Shown one piece after another: positions 55,022 through 63,259 of a DNA stretch of 64,000 nucleotides (positions within the stretch are counted from its first letter, which is position 1; each line of letters starts with the position of its first letter). The DNA is from Methanobacterium sp. UBA176 (GTDB lineage Archaea > Methanobacteriota > Methanobacteria > Methanobacteriales > Methanobacteriaceae), in contig DAVZ01000005.1 in NCBI GenBank assembly GCA_002505765.1, positions 1 to 64,000 on the forward strand, read 5' to 3'. A model generated the notes under the pieces. The model did no database searches. It was given only the letters and a program-made list of their open reading frames with translations, and was not told the origin of the DNA. The translations under genes were made by a program, and so were the position numbers.

Positions 55022-56101
55022 ATGAAATACGCTATAGAAACGTTCAATCTTACAAAACAATATAATGATTTCTTAGCAGTAGATGATCTCAACATGAAAA
55101 TCAAAGAAAAATCTATATTCGGATTTTTAGGCCCAAATGGTGCTGGAAAAACCACCACAATAAAAATGTTAACATGTCTTATCCTGCCAACATCTGGAAC
55201 AGCCAGTGTAGCAGGATTTGACGTTTTAAAAAATCCAAATGAAGTAAGACAACAAATAGGTATGGTACCACAGCTTGTAAGTCTTTATGCAGATCTTACC
55301 GTTAAAGAAAACGTGTATCTCTGCGCTGATTACTATGGGCTTCCAAAGGATCTTAAAGAAAGCAGAGCAGCTGAACTTATGGAAATGGTAGATATAAAAT
55401 ATGCCGAAGATAAATTGGTAAAGCAACTTTCAGGGGGAATGAAACAAAAAGCATCTGTAGTTGCAAGTTTAATACATCAACCAGATATTTTATTCCTTGA
55501 TGAACCTACAATAGGCTTAGATCCCACAACAAAGAGAGTTTTGTGGGATTTAATTGAAGAACTAAACTCAAATGGTCATACAATTATATTATGTTCACAT
55601 GACATGTATGAAGTGGAATTACTCTGTGATGACGTGGGAATTATAAATAAAGGTGAGCTTGCTGCCTTTGATACCCCGCAAGGACTTAAAGACATCATGA
55701 TTAAAGAAATAAACGAAGAAAAAGAACCTCTAACTTCAAATATTTCTGATGCTCTTGATAAAATACTTGAAGAAACCAACCCTGAAGATAAGAAGGCTAT
55801 TGAACACATAAAAGAAAGCATGAAAAATAACGAACCAAATTTAAAAGAATTAAGCGTTATTATAGACAATAAAGACGAAAAAATGCTAAATCATCTTTAT
55901 AATCTAGCCATAGTTCATGATATCACAGAACATACCTCTGGAAGAATAACTATAGATATAAATGATGAAGACGATGCTATAACAAAGGTTATAGCAGATA
56001 TAATTAAATTTGGAGGAAATATAACTTCCATAGCTACAAAAGACCCTTCCTTAGAAGAAGTTTTCATTAGAGTTACCTCTAAAAAGACCCAAAAGGTGTA
56101 G
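55022..56101 (+). CDS. ABC transporter ATP-binding protein (ABC-2 type)
   Basis: 359 aa. Walker A GPNGAGKTTT is at 37-46, signature LSGGMKQKA near 138, Walker B ILFLDEPTIGLDP near 157-169, and the switch His in ILCSHDMYE. A C-terminal extension of about 130 residues includes an acidic helical insert (KILEETNPEDKKAIEHIKES) before the usual DUF4162-type end (IADIIKFGGNITSIATKDPS). It pairs with the permease that starts 3 bp downstream. Confidence 0.95.
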   Translation: MKYAIETFNLTKQYNDFLAVDDLNMKIKEKSIFGFLGPNGAGKTTTIKMLTCLILPTSGTASVAGFDVLKNPNEVRQQIGMVPQLVSLYADLTVKENVYLCADYYGLPKDLKESRAAELMEMVDIKYAEDKLVKQLSGGMKQKASVVASLIHQPDILFLDEPTIGLDPTTKRVLWDLIEELNSNGHTIILCSHDMYEVELLCDDVGIINKGELAAFDTPQGLKDIMIKEINEEKEPLTSNISDALDKILEETNPEDKKAIEHIKESMKNNEPNLKELSVIIDNKDEKMLNHLYNLAIVHDITEHTSGRITIDINDEDDAITKVIADIIKFGGNITSIATKDPSLEEVFIRVTSKKTQKV

Positions 56102-56104
56102 ATA

Positions 56105-57310
56105 ATGGTTGAAACTAAAAAAATAATGTGGATGATTAAAAAAGACCTTCTGGTCCTTTGGAGGCATAAACCACGTTTAATATCAATTTTCTTATTCCCT
56201 ATAATCATGATAACCCTTTTTGGTTATGGTATGGGTGGAGAACTGGAAAATATCCCGGTTGTTGTGGTAGAACAAAGCCAGGGCCCGGTAACTGATACCA
56301 CCCTTACTGCAATTAAGGAAATGAGCCTGTATGATGTTAAAGACATAATAACGGATCCTGATAAAGCAAAACAGATGGTTGAAAACGGCGAAGTCAGAGC
56401 TGCCATAATTTTACCTTCAAATTATGATGATATGACTGATTCAAAACCAAAAAGTGTGGTGTTTGAGGTTGATTCATCGGATCAGATGGCGACCACTGCG
56501 GTTCTTCCAGCTACACAGGCACTGTTTAATCAAATTTCAAATGAATTAGGTATGCAAAAGCTGGAAACCATGAATTTAACACCTTCCCCCTCCGCTTCAA
56601 CACCAATACAGGTTCAGCAAAGTTCAGTTCAGGCGAACCAGCAACAAACTATTGACATAAAAAGTATAATGAACTCAATTAATTTCCAGATAAACAGGTT
56701 ATATGGGGATATAGCATACATTGACTTTCTGGTGCCTGCAATTCTGGCCATGACCGTTATGATGGGAGCTATGATGAGTATGGGAGAGTCACTGGCAGGT
56801 GAACGTGAACGAGGAGAATTGGCCAGGCTCTTTATGACCCCTACCAGCGTTGCTACAGTGGTAGGTGGTAAAATCATGTCAAGACTGGTTATTCAAACTG
56901 CAACAGCTCTGGTACTGATTGGTGCAGCCATAGTACTGTTTAATATTACTATTAACGGTAGTATGTTGCTTACGATATTCTTGCTGGTACTTACGGCATT
57001 ATGTTTTGTGGGTTTTGGGATAATGGTTTCTGCCAGGGTCAGTACCCAGGAAGATTATGTCCAGATGGTGATGCCTTTCTCCATGCCTATGATGTTTGTA
57101 TCTGGTGTTTTTTACCCTATTGAAACAATGCCCTGGATATTCCAGAAAATAGCGTATATAGCGCCTTTAACCTATGCTAACAATGCTTTAAGAGGTGTTA
57201 TGTTAAAAGGAGCAGGTATTGGAGATATATGGATAGAAATAGCTGTGCTTTTAGGTTTTACAGCCTTATTCTTTATATTAGGAGTTACAAGATTCAACAG
57301 AGATATTTAA
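56105..57310 (+). CDS. ABC-2 type transporter permease
   Basis: 401 aa. One N-terminal transmembrane helix (PRLISIFLFPIIMITLFGYG), a large extracytoplasmic domain (about residues 40-205) with a Ser/Pro/Gln-rich part (PSPSASTPIQVQQSSVQANQ), and five C-terminal helices. These include AMTVMMGAMMSMGESLAGER, the family's EREGELARLF-like coupling segment (GERERGELARLFMTP), and FVSGVFYPIETMPWIFQKIA. Efflux of a toxic or amphipathic compound is the usual role in a padR operon. Confidence 0.94.
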   Translation: MVETKKIMWMIKKDLLVLWRHKPRLISIFLFPIIMITLFGYGMGGELENIPVVVVEQSQGPVTDTTLTAIKEMSLYDVKDIITDPDKAKQMVENGEVRAAIILPSNYDDMTDSKPKSVVFEVDSSDQMATTAVLPATQALFNQISNELGMQKLETMNLTPSPSASTPIQVQQSSVQANQQQTIDIKSIMNSINFQINRLYGDIAYIDFLVPAILAMTVMMGAMMSMGESLAGERERGELARLFMTPTSVATVVGGKIMSRLVIQTATALVLIGAAIVLFNITINGSMLLTIFLLVLTALCFVGFGIMVSARVSTQEDYVQMVMPFSMPMMFVSGVFYPIETMPWIFQKIAYIAPLTYANNALRGVMLKGAGIGDIWIEIAVLLGFTALFFILGVTRFNRDI

Positions 57311-57348
57311 AAAGCAATAATCAATAAAATAATTAAAAGGTGAGTTAA

Positions 57349-58596
57349 ATGTTGGAAAAAAAGAATATAATCATTGGATTTGTTATAATGTGTCTTATAA
57401 CAACTCCAGTTTCAATAACTCCAGTTCTGGCAGCGGATTGGACCATGTTTCATAGGGATCTGGATCGTACAGGCTATTTAGATGAAGCATCAGATTTCAT
57501 CCCAGAAATTTGGCTTTTTAAAACTGGAGGAGCAATTCAATCTTCTCCATCAATTTCAGATAAGATACTGTATTTTGGCTCCCTGGATGATTGTATTTAT
57601 GCCCTAAATTTAGAGGATGGTACAAGAGTTTGGGATTATAAAACACAAGGAGATATAGTTTCTTCACCAGTTATCAGCGGGGACAATGTATACTTCGGTT
57701 CTAAAGACGGTTATCTCTATGCCTTAAACAAAAAAAATGGAGATTCAGTATGGAAATATAAGGCAGGGAACTCTATCGAATCCTCACCAACCATAGTTAA
57801 TGGAACAATCTATTTTGGAGCCAATGATAACCGTTTATATGCACTATATGCTGAAAATGGTACAATGAAATGGGAATTTGAAAGTGAAAATGCTATAAAA
57901 TCTTCTCCAGGAGTTTACAATGGAAGTGTTTATTTTGGATCAGATGATGGGAAGATATATGCATTAGATGCTGCAGATGGTACAAAATTATGGGAATTTG
58001 ATACTGGAAATGCTGTTGTATCTTCACCTGCAATCAGGAATAATGTATTATACGAGGGTACAGATAATGGCGTTTTCTATGCATTAAATACCAATGATGG
58101 ATCTGTTAAATGGTCATATAATTTTGGAGATCCAGTTAAATCTACACCACTTCTTGATTCAAACGATAACAGCCTGTTTATAGGTGCAGATAACGGCAAT
58201 ATAACATGTCTGGATATGAGGAATGGAAAGTTAAAATGGTCAGCCAGCATAGGAAATGTTAAATCAAGCCCCGCGCTTATGGGCGACTACATTGTTGTAA
58301 GTTCAGATAGCGGAACAGTATACGTGTTGAATAAATACAGCGGAAAAGAAGAATGGAACTATTCACCAGGTTATTACCTGTTTAATACGCCATTTATTTC
58401 ATCAGCAGCAGTATACGGGGATAGCATCTACGTAGGGGGCGTTGATGGTTACATGTACGCCCTTAACAATGAGGAAAAATCAGGTCCCACCTCGGAGTTC
58501 TTATACTACATCGTCGGAATAGTAGCTGTAATAATAATTGCTTTAATAGCAATCAGGATAATTATCAGACGTAGAAGGAAACCCAGCAAATACTAA
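57349..58596 (+). CDS. Membrane-anchored PQQ-like beta-propeller protein
   Basis: 415 aa. Signal peptide (IIGFVIMCLITTPVSITPVLA), then about eight PQQ-like blades with repeats such as YFGSKDGYLYALNKKNGDSV and YFGSDDGKIYALDAADGTKL. A C-terminal transmembrane helix (IVGIVAVIIIALIAIRIIIR) and a basic tail RRRRKPSKY follow. It is BamB-like in fold. It is 38 bp after the permease, so it may act as an extracytoplasmic scaffold or sensor for the exporter; that is inference. Confidence 0.88.
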   Translation: MLEKKNIIIGFVIMCLITTPVSITPVLAADWTMFHRDLDRTGYLDEASDFIPEIWLFKTGGAIQSSPSISDKILYFGSLDDCIYALNLEDGTRVWDYKTQGDIVSSPVISGDNVYFGSKDGYLYALNKKNGDSVWKYKAGNSIESSPTIVNGTIYFGANDNRLYALYAENGTMKWEFESENAIKSSPGVYNGSVYFGSDDGKIYALDAADGTKLWEFDTGNAVVSSPAIRNNVLYEGTDNGVFYALNTNDGSVKWSYNFGDPVKSTPLLDSNDNSLFIGADNGNITCLDMRNGKLKWSASIGNVKSSPALMGDYIVVSSDSGTVYVLNKYSGKEEWNYSPGYYLFNTPFISSAAVYGDSIYVGGVDGYMYALNNEEKSGPTSEFLYYIVGIVAVIIIALIAIRIIIRRRRKPSKY

Positions 58597-58998
58597 ATAT
58601 GGAATACATTCCACACAATTTTTTTGTTTTTTAAGCATCCACATTAGTTTTTTTTTGTCTTTGATAAGTTCAGTATTTATAGTCATGAGCATGAGTATTA
58701 TACTTATCAAATTCCATAAAACTTCTTTTGGAAGTGTTCAAATTATTGAAAATCAATTTTTTCCAATGGATTGATCCATCTATATAGTCTAAAAACTTCT
58801 GTACCAGACTATAAAAAAAACACAACATTGTTTTTAATTTATAGTCTGATTGTTTTTTATGGTCTAGTGAAAATATTTAATTTCACCTCACACTAACACC
58901 TATCAAAATCATCAGCAGATTCACCAGGCTGAAGCTCATAAACAACGTTGCAATCATTACAAACCATAAAACCAACAGATACATCTTTCATAAAAAAA
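58597..58998. other. Non-coding interval with repeated TATAGTCT motifs
   Basis: TATAGTCT at 58783-58790, its inverse AGACTATA at 58807-58814, a second direct copy at 58840-58847 and a weaker TGGTCTA at 58860-58866 occur within 85 bases, interspersed with A and T runs. The end of the interval contains the small zinc-ribbon remnant. The convergent layout (PQQ gene from the left, cytosolic protein gene from the right) makes a bidirectional terminator another possible explanation. Confidence 0.4.
58893..58991 (-). pseudogene. Orphan truncated zinc-ribbon remnant
   Basis: 32 codons (MKDVSVGFMVCNDCNVVYEL, then QPGESADDFDRC) followed by TAG. The sequence matches the C-terminal zinc ribbon of the neighbouring 58999 gene (CEKCGG.YQLQSDESPDDF), but the second CxC half is destroyed by the stop. 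It is most likely the leftover 3' end of a deleted paralogue, though a functional mini-protein cannot be excluded. Confidence 0.55.
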
Positions 58999-60000
58999 TC
59001 ACTCCATTAAAAGCCTTTTAAATTCTAATTCCCCACCACATTCACAAGTATCAGAGAAGTCATCTGGAGATTCATCAGATTGGAGCTGATAGCATCCACC
59101 ACATTTTTCACACACTAAAAGACCGCGAGATTCCATTTTTTCCTGACTATCGTCCATACCCTCAACCAATTCAGGAATAGCCTTATACTTAGTAACATCA
59201 GTCTTAATGAGCTTGAAAAAAGTTTTATAAGCTTTAATAATATCCTCTTCGATAATATGTTCCCGGTTATGGTGCACAGCATTGCAGCCTGCGAGTAATT
59301 GGATAAATAAGCCTTCTGTTGGAACATAGTCTGAATTAAAATCACGGAATCTCATACCAAATATTTCATTTTTTATGTCTATTAACAGATTTGTTATTGT
59401 TAAGTAGAAATCTGAGGTTTTTTTGTCGAATATTTGTGTTTCACCCAGTTTCTGGAAAAATTCAGCGGTTGGTTCAGGAACATCTTCAATTTGGTCAAAT
59501 CTATCCAAAGCAAAAAGTAGGCGTGCATCTAAACCGCTGAATGCTATATTCAAGCTGTCATCCCAGGAAAAAGGACGTCCGCTGTTTAGGTAGTATGCAG
59601 TTTCTATCAAGGGGCGCATGGAACGAAAAACATTTAAGCTTGTTTTGCTAAATGCAATGGTTCTCAAATCTGTTGCAGGTAAATTTGCAGCGGCTAGAAC
59701 CATTAAACGATTATGTGCTAATTCTTCAAAAGTCAAATGCCGACTATCCATTTTTCTTTCTTCAAAAGCTAACATAAATTCTTCATAAAAACCAGATTTC
59801 CAAATATCTTGGATTTCATCCAGTATTTCAGTTAAACCTGGTAAATTTAAGCCTCTTAAATACTCGCAATGCTCTTTAAGCATTCGTTTATTCCATTCTG
59901 CACTTGTCTCTCTCCCAAGTGAAGTATTTACACGATCTTTAAAATCAAGAGATGTATCTAGAATTTTCATCCATGTTTTTACTTTTTTCAATATAATCAC
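58999..60000 (-). CDS. Cytosolic helical protein with C-terminal zinc ribbon (island family)
   Basis: 333 aa, no signal peptide. The mostly helical body contains FALDRFDQIEDVPEPTAEFF, LLAGCNAVHHNREHIIEEDI and KAYKTFFKLIKTDVTKYKAI. The C-terminal zinc ribbon has cysteines at 297, 300, 303, 319 and 321 (CEKCGGC ... CEC). Two relatives lie at 61265-62008 (broken) and 62333-63250. I do not recognise a characterised family. It starts 22 bp after the end of the surface-protein gene on the same strand, so the two probably form a transcriptional unit. Confidence 0.7.
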   Translation of the reverse strand: MIILKKVKTWMKILDTSLDFKDRVNTSLGRETSAEWNKRMLKEHCEYLRGLNLPGLTEILDEIQDIWKSGFYEEFMLAFEERKMDSRHLTFEELAHNRLMVLAAANLPATDLRTIAFSKTSLNVFRSMRPLIETAYYLNSGRPFSWDDSLNIAFSGLDARLLFALDRFDQIEDVPEPTAEFFQKLGETQIFDKKTSDFYLTITNLLIDIKNEIFGMRFRDFNSDYVPTEGLFIQLLAGCNAVHHNREHIIEEDIIKAYKTFFKLIKTDVTKYKAIPELVEGMDDSQEKMESRGLLVCEKCGGCYQLQSDESPDDFSDTCECGGELEFKRLLME

Positions 60001-60022
60001 ATCTCCATAGAACCCTGCCTTT

Positions 60023-61264
60023 TTAAATATAATTATATTGGATCAGCAAACGTTTTTTTAAGGGCTTCCCAGAATTCATCAACAGCTTTGCCATAATACC
60101 TTGACCTATTCCATCAACAACAAAACTGTAAACCACATCTCCCCATGCTTTATATATTTCAAGTGGGTCGCTGATAAAGTTTATGCCACCCAGTAAGGTT
60201 AGTAAGGTTCGGATTTGGGCTGCTTGTTTTGGGAAAATCTTGCAAAGAGCTTCCTGTAATAACGTTTGAGCAACATTAGGATCTAAACGGAACGTCTTTT
60301 TTGATAACACTTCCATGAACGCACCATCCACAAAACTCTTACCGGCCTGCTGGAATCCTCTTTTTAACAAATCAAATGCCCTTTGTGGGTTTGTGGTGAA
60401 GTATCTGGCAGCCATTTTGAGACTACTCATAGCTTCTATCATTCCATTTTTCACCTGTTGCAAGTATTCACCTGAACCTGGGGTCGATGCAATAGATCCT
60501 ATGTAAAGTAATTCTGCAGCAATATCCACCATCATCGAGAAAGTTTCCCAATCATCAACTTTCTCCTCTGTTGTCAAATTCCACTTAGGCAGTACAGATT
60601 TATTCAATTCGCCTCGTGAAATTGCTTCTCTAACAGCAGCTACATCCCTATCTAATTGTGTTTTTGGATATAAAGGCCCATAATCAGGAGGTTCAGGAGG
60701 TTTATCAGGAGGTAAAAGTGGATCATCCGGTTTTTTAGGAGAATTATCCTGATTAGGAGGCTTAATATTATCCGGGAAATCATAAGGCAATATATTCGCA
60801 TTAGAAGTCTGTCCAGGATCAACAGAGGTTAAATCATATCTCGCCTGATTATTACCAGGATTAGAATCAGGCATTGAAGATGCTGCTTTCACAGACCAAG
60901 CTTTAACAACCCTTTTAGGAGATGAACTTAAACTCTTAGTACTGAACAACGCCAAATCACCATAAACACTAACTAAATTAACAAAATAACCAGCATTTGT
61001 CGCTTGTAAGATTAATTCCATTGTAGCATTACCTCCAGCAGGTAATATCCCAACACTCCAAATACCAGTACTGGAATCGTAAGTTCCAGTTCCCTGACTG
61101 CTTAATAACTTCAAATCGAAAGGTATTTTGTAATCCACTTTAACATCAGCCGATTTCGGCCCATTATTCAAGGATGTGATAGTTAATTTTACAGTATCGC
61201 CAAGGTTTAATGTATTTTTGTCTCCAGTGATAGTCACAGCCAGATCTGTAGTTGAAGTGGTTGT
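60023..61264 (-). pseudogene. 5'-truncated DUF11/proline-rich surface protein
   Basis: The open frame begins inside a DUF11 domain (STTDLAVTITGDKNTLNLGD), has no signal peptide, and is preceded by a stop. DUF11 (to about 61237-60880) is followed by a linker (PYDFPDNIKPPNQDNSPKKP), a Pro-rich stretch, GPLYPKTQLDRDVAAVREAI, and a helical C-terminal domain. Near 60088-60095 a frameshift may have replaced the expected end AVDEFWEALKKTFADPI, which reads in another frame, by KLLMNSGKPLKKRLLIQYNY. The missing N terminus is explained by fusion to the upstream paralogue. A GTG at 61237 could still start a cytosolic product. Confidence 0.6.
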
Positions 61265-62008
61265 TTAGTCTATAAATTTTGATATATCCGTTTTAATGAT
61301 TTTAAATAGAGTTCTATAAGCTGTAAATACATTATTTTAATCTATTTTTTCTTTTCCTTCATTTACTGTGCTGCAACCAGCGAAAAATAGAACCAATTCC
61401 ATTTGTTTAGCATTGAATATACCCTCTTTAAATCCAAAATTTTTAAAAACAAAAAACCTTAATGTTTTTTCTAGTTTTGAATACAAATTTTTTGTTTTTC
61501 TATCTTTCCATTTAATTTTTCGGATTTTTTGGAAAAATTCAGGAGTTAATTCTGGGGTTTCATTAATTTCATCAAAATCATCTAAAGCAAATACAATTCT
61601 TTCACCAATATCACTTCTAAATATTTTTCTAACATCTTCTGATTCTAGTTGTCTCTCTAAACGCATAGAATAGATCCATTCTAAAAAAGGAAACAGATAA
61701 TAGAATTTATTATAATCTATAAGCTCAGAAAAAATACTAGGTTTAAGGTTTAAGTTCTCATACGCCAAAACTAAAAGAGAACTTTCAAGAGCAATTTCAG
61801 TATTATTATCACTTAATAAAGGTACTGGTTCCTCCCAATTTACATAGACATCAAATAATCTCTTATAAACTCCCGAATTAATTAAATCCATTAACATGTA
61901 TTCAAAAAGATTAACATCCCCATCTTGATATTCTTTTCTAAGTTTTTTAAGTTCATAATAACCAAACTTCTCACGGGAAGGAATATGAAATTTTTCTCTT
62001 AATGACAT
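61265..62008 (-). pseudogene. Truncated paralogue of the island cytosolic protein, fused to the DUF11 gene
   Basis: The ATG at 62008 follows GGAGGTGATCG. The 223-aa ORF (MSLREKFHIPSREKFGYYEL ... FFAGCSTVNEGKEKID) ends at a TAA (61337-61339). Beyond it the same frame continues NNVFTAYRTLFKIIKTDISK, matching KAYKTFFKLIKTDVTKYK of the 58999 protein, and stops again at 61265. The frame then runs directly into the DUF11 sequence. The zinc ribbon and the whole start of the next gene are absent. This is a deletion or recombination junction between tandem modules plus a nonsense mutation. Confidence 0.72.
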
Positions 62009-62202
62009 TCGATCACCTCCTGAATACCAAACACAAACCCATCCAAACCCTCAATATCACAAGTCTCAAAAACCAATAAATAACTCATGCATATCTCTTT
62101 GGACTTTAATCCTTTCTTTTTCACTAACCGCTTTATCCAAATTTTAATATAGCCATGAACATCACCAACTTCAAATATAGTATTACAAGAAATACCTATC
62201 AT
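61999..62202 (-). CDS. Small hypothetical protein overlapping the next gene
   Basis: 67 aa (MIGISCNTIFEVGDVHGYIK ... SYLLVFETCDIEGLDGFVFG IQEVIECH). The last 10 bases overlap the start of the downstream ORF and contain its ribosome-binding site, a coupling arrangement. No family is recognised. It may be a genuine small gene or the 3' remnant of a longer one. Confidence 0.4.
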   Translation of the reverse strand: MIGISCNTIFEVGDVHGYIKIWIKRLVKKKGLKSKEICMSYLLVFETCDIEGLDGFVFGIQEVIECH

Positions 62203-62332
62203 TTTAGTGGATTATGTTATTAAAATCTCTTAACATCTTTTGGATATTATCTCAAGGTCTTTTTTAGTAGTTTTTTAGAGTAAGAGTTGTTTATTGGGAT
62301 ATTTCTAGTATTTAGCAGCATTTAATGGGAAA

Positions 62333-63250
62333 TTAGTAGGGTGTTATTATATGGGTAAATTTTAATGTGTAATACTTCCATTTGGCTCTTAAAGAATCAT
62401 AATCCGTAGAATTTATAACTTCTTGTCGAGCCTTGTATTTAGTGATATTTGCGTTTAAGAGTTTGAAGTAAGTGTTGAAGGCTCTTACTATATCGTCCCG
62501 GACAATGATTTTTCTTCCATCAGAAACTGCTGAACAGTAAGTTAAAGTTTTTAATACGTCACTTTCCCATCCACTACTGTTAGGTCTATAATATCTAAGG
62601 GCAGTTATTATTAAATATCGTAAATCCTGTTCCATCTTTTGTATTGATTTATCACAGTACTTCACATGTTTAAGGGATTTAAAATAATCTTTTGGTGGTT
62701 GGGGGATATCTTTATCATCTACAGTGTCAAAGTCATCCAAGAAAAACACTATTAGTTCATCTAACCCACTAAAATATATATTTAGAAGATCATCAACACC
62801 TAATTTATGTCCAGATTGAATAAAATAAAGTTTTTCTAATAACAAATACACTGATTCAAACTCTTGACTAGTTATTTTGGTAAAAGGCCAACTTTTGGCT
62901 AGATTAGTAAAAATTCTTATAATTGCAGCATAGCTTCCCAGTTCTTTTGGTAAAGTATCAACTGCAATTCTTCTGAGTCTTATCCCATATACATATCTTA
63001 AAAAATCAGCATAGTCCTTTTTGAAAATTTTATTTCTAATCTGATTAAAGTATGTATGGATATAGGGATCCCTACAAACTGGACTCGTATGATAATTAAG
63101 CATTTCATCCATGTAACTCAATTTTTCTGGATTATCCAGGTTGGAAAGAATTTTTTCAAGTCCTTCTTCACCATATTTATCTATGAATTCCAAGAAGAGT
63201 TTTTTTAACTCTTCATAGGAAGGTTCTTTTTTTGAAGACATATTAATCAA
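62333..63250 (-). CDS. Cytosolic helical protein of the island family (no zinc ribbon)
   Basis: 305 aa. Related to the 58999 protein through DDLLNIYFSGLDELIVFFLD, DDFDTVDDKDIPQPPKDYFK, YCSAVSDGRKIIVRDDIVRA and NTYFKLLNANITKYKARQEV. The C terminus ends in an unrelated basic/hydrophobic stretch (WKYYTLKFTHIITPY) instead of a zinc ribbon, which may mean truncation or replacement. The N-terminal 50 residues are charged and helical (SYEELKKLFLEFIDKYGEEG). It starts 9 bp after the proline-rich membrane protein gene, so co-expression is likely. Confidence 0.68.
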   Translation of the reverse strand: MINMSSKKEPSYEELKKLFLEFIDKYGEEGLEKILSNLDNPEKLSYMDEMLNYHTSPVCRDPYIHTYFNQIRNKIFKKDYADFLRYVYGIRLRRIAVDTLPKELGSYAAIIRIFTNLAKSWPFTKITSQEFESVYLLLEKLYFIQSGHKLGVDDLLNIYFSGLDELIVFFLDDFDTVDDKDIPQPPKDYFKSLKHVKYCDKSIQKMEQDLRYLIITALRYYRPNSSGWESDVLKTLTYCSAVSDGRKIIVRDDIVRAFNTYFKLLNANITKYKARQEVINSTDYDSLRAKWKYYTLKFTHIITPY

Positions 63251-63259
63251 TGCAAGACT

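Noticed and set aside
62333..63250. Bacteriophage or transposon gene in the right island
   Set aside because: No integrase, transposase, terminal repeat or phage structural motif is visible in 58.6-64 kb. The genes look like chromosomal envelope-associated families.
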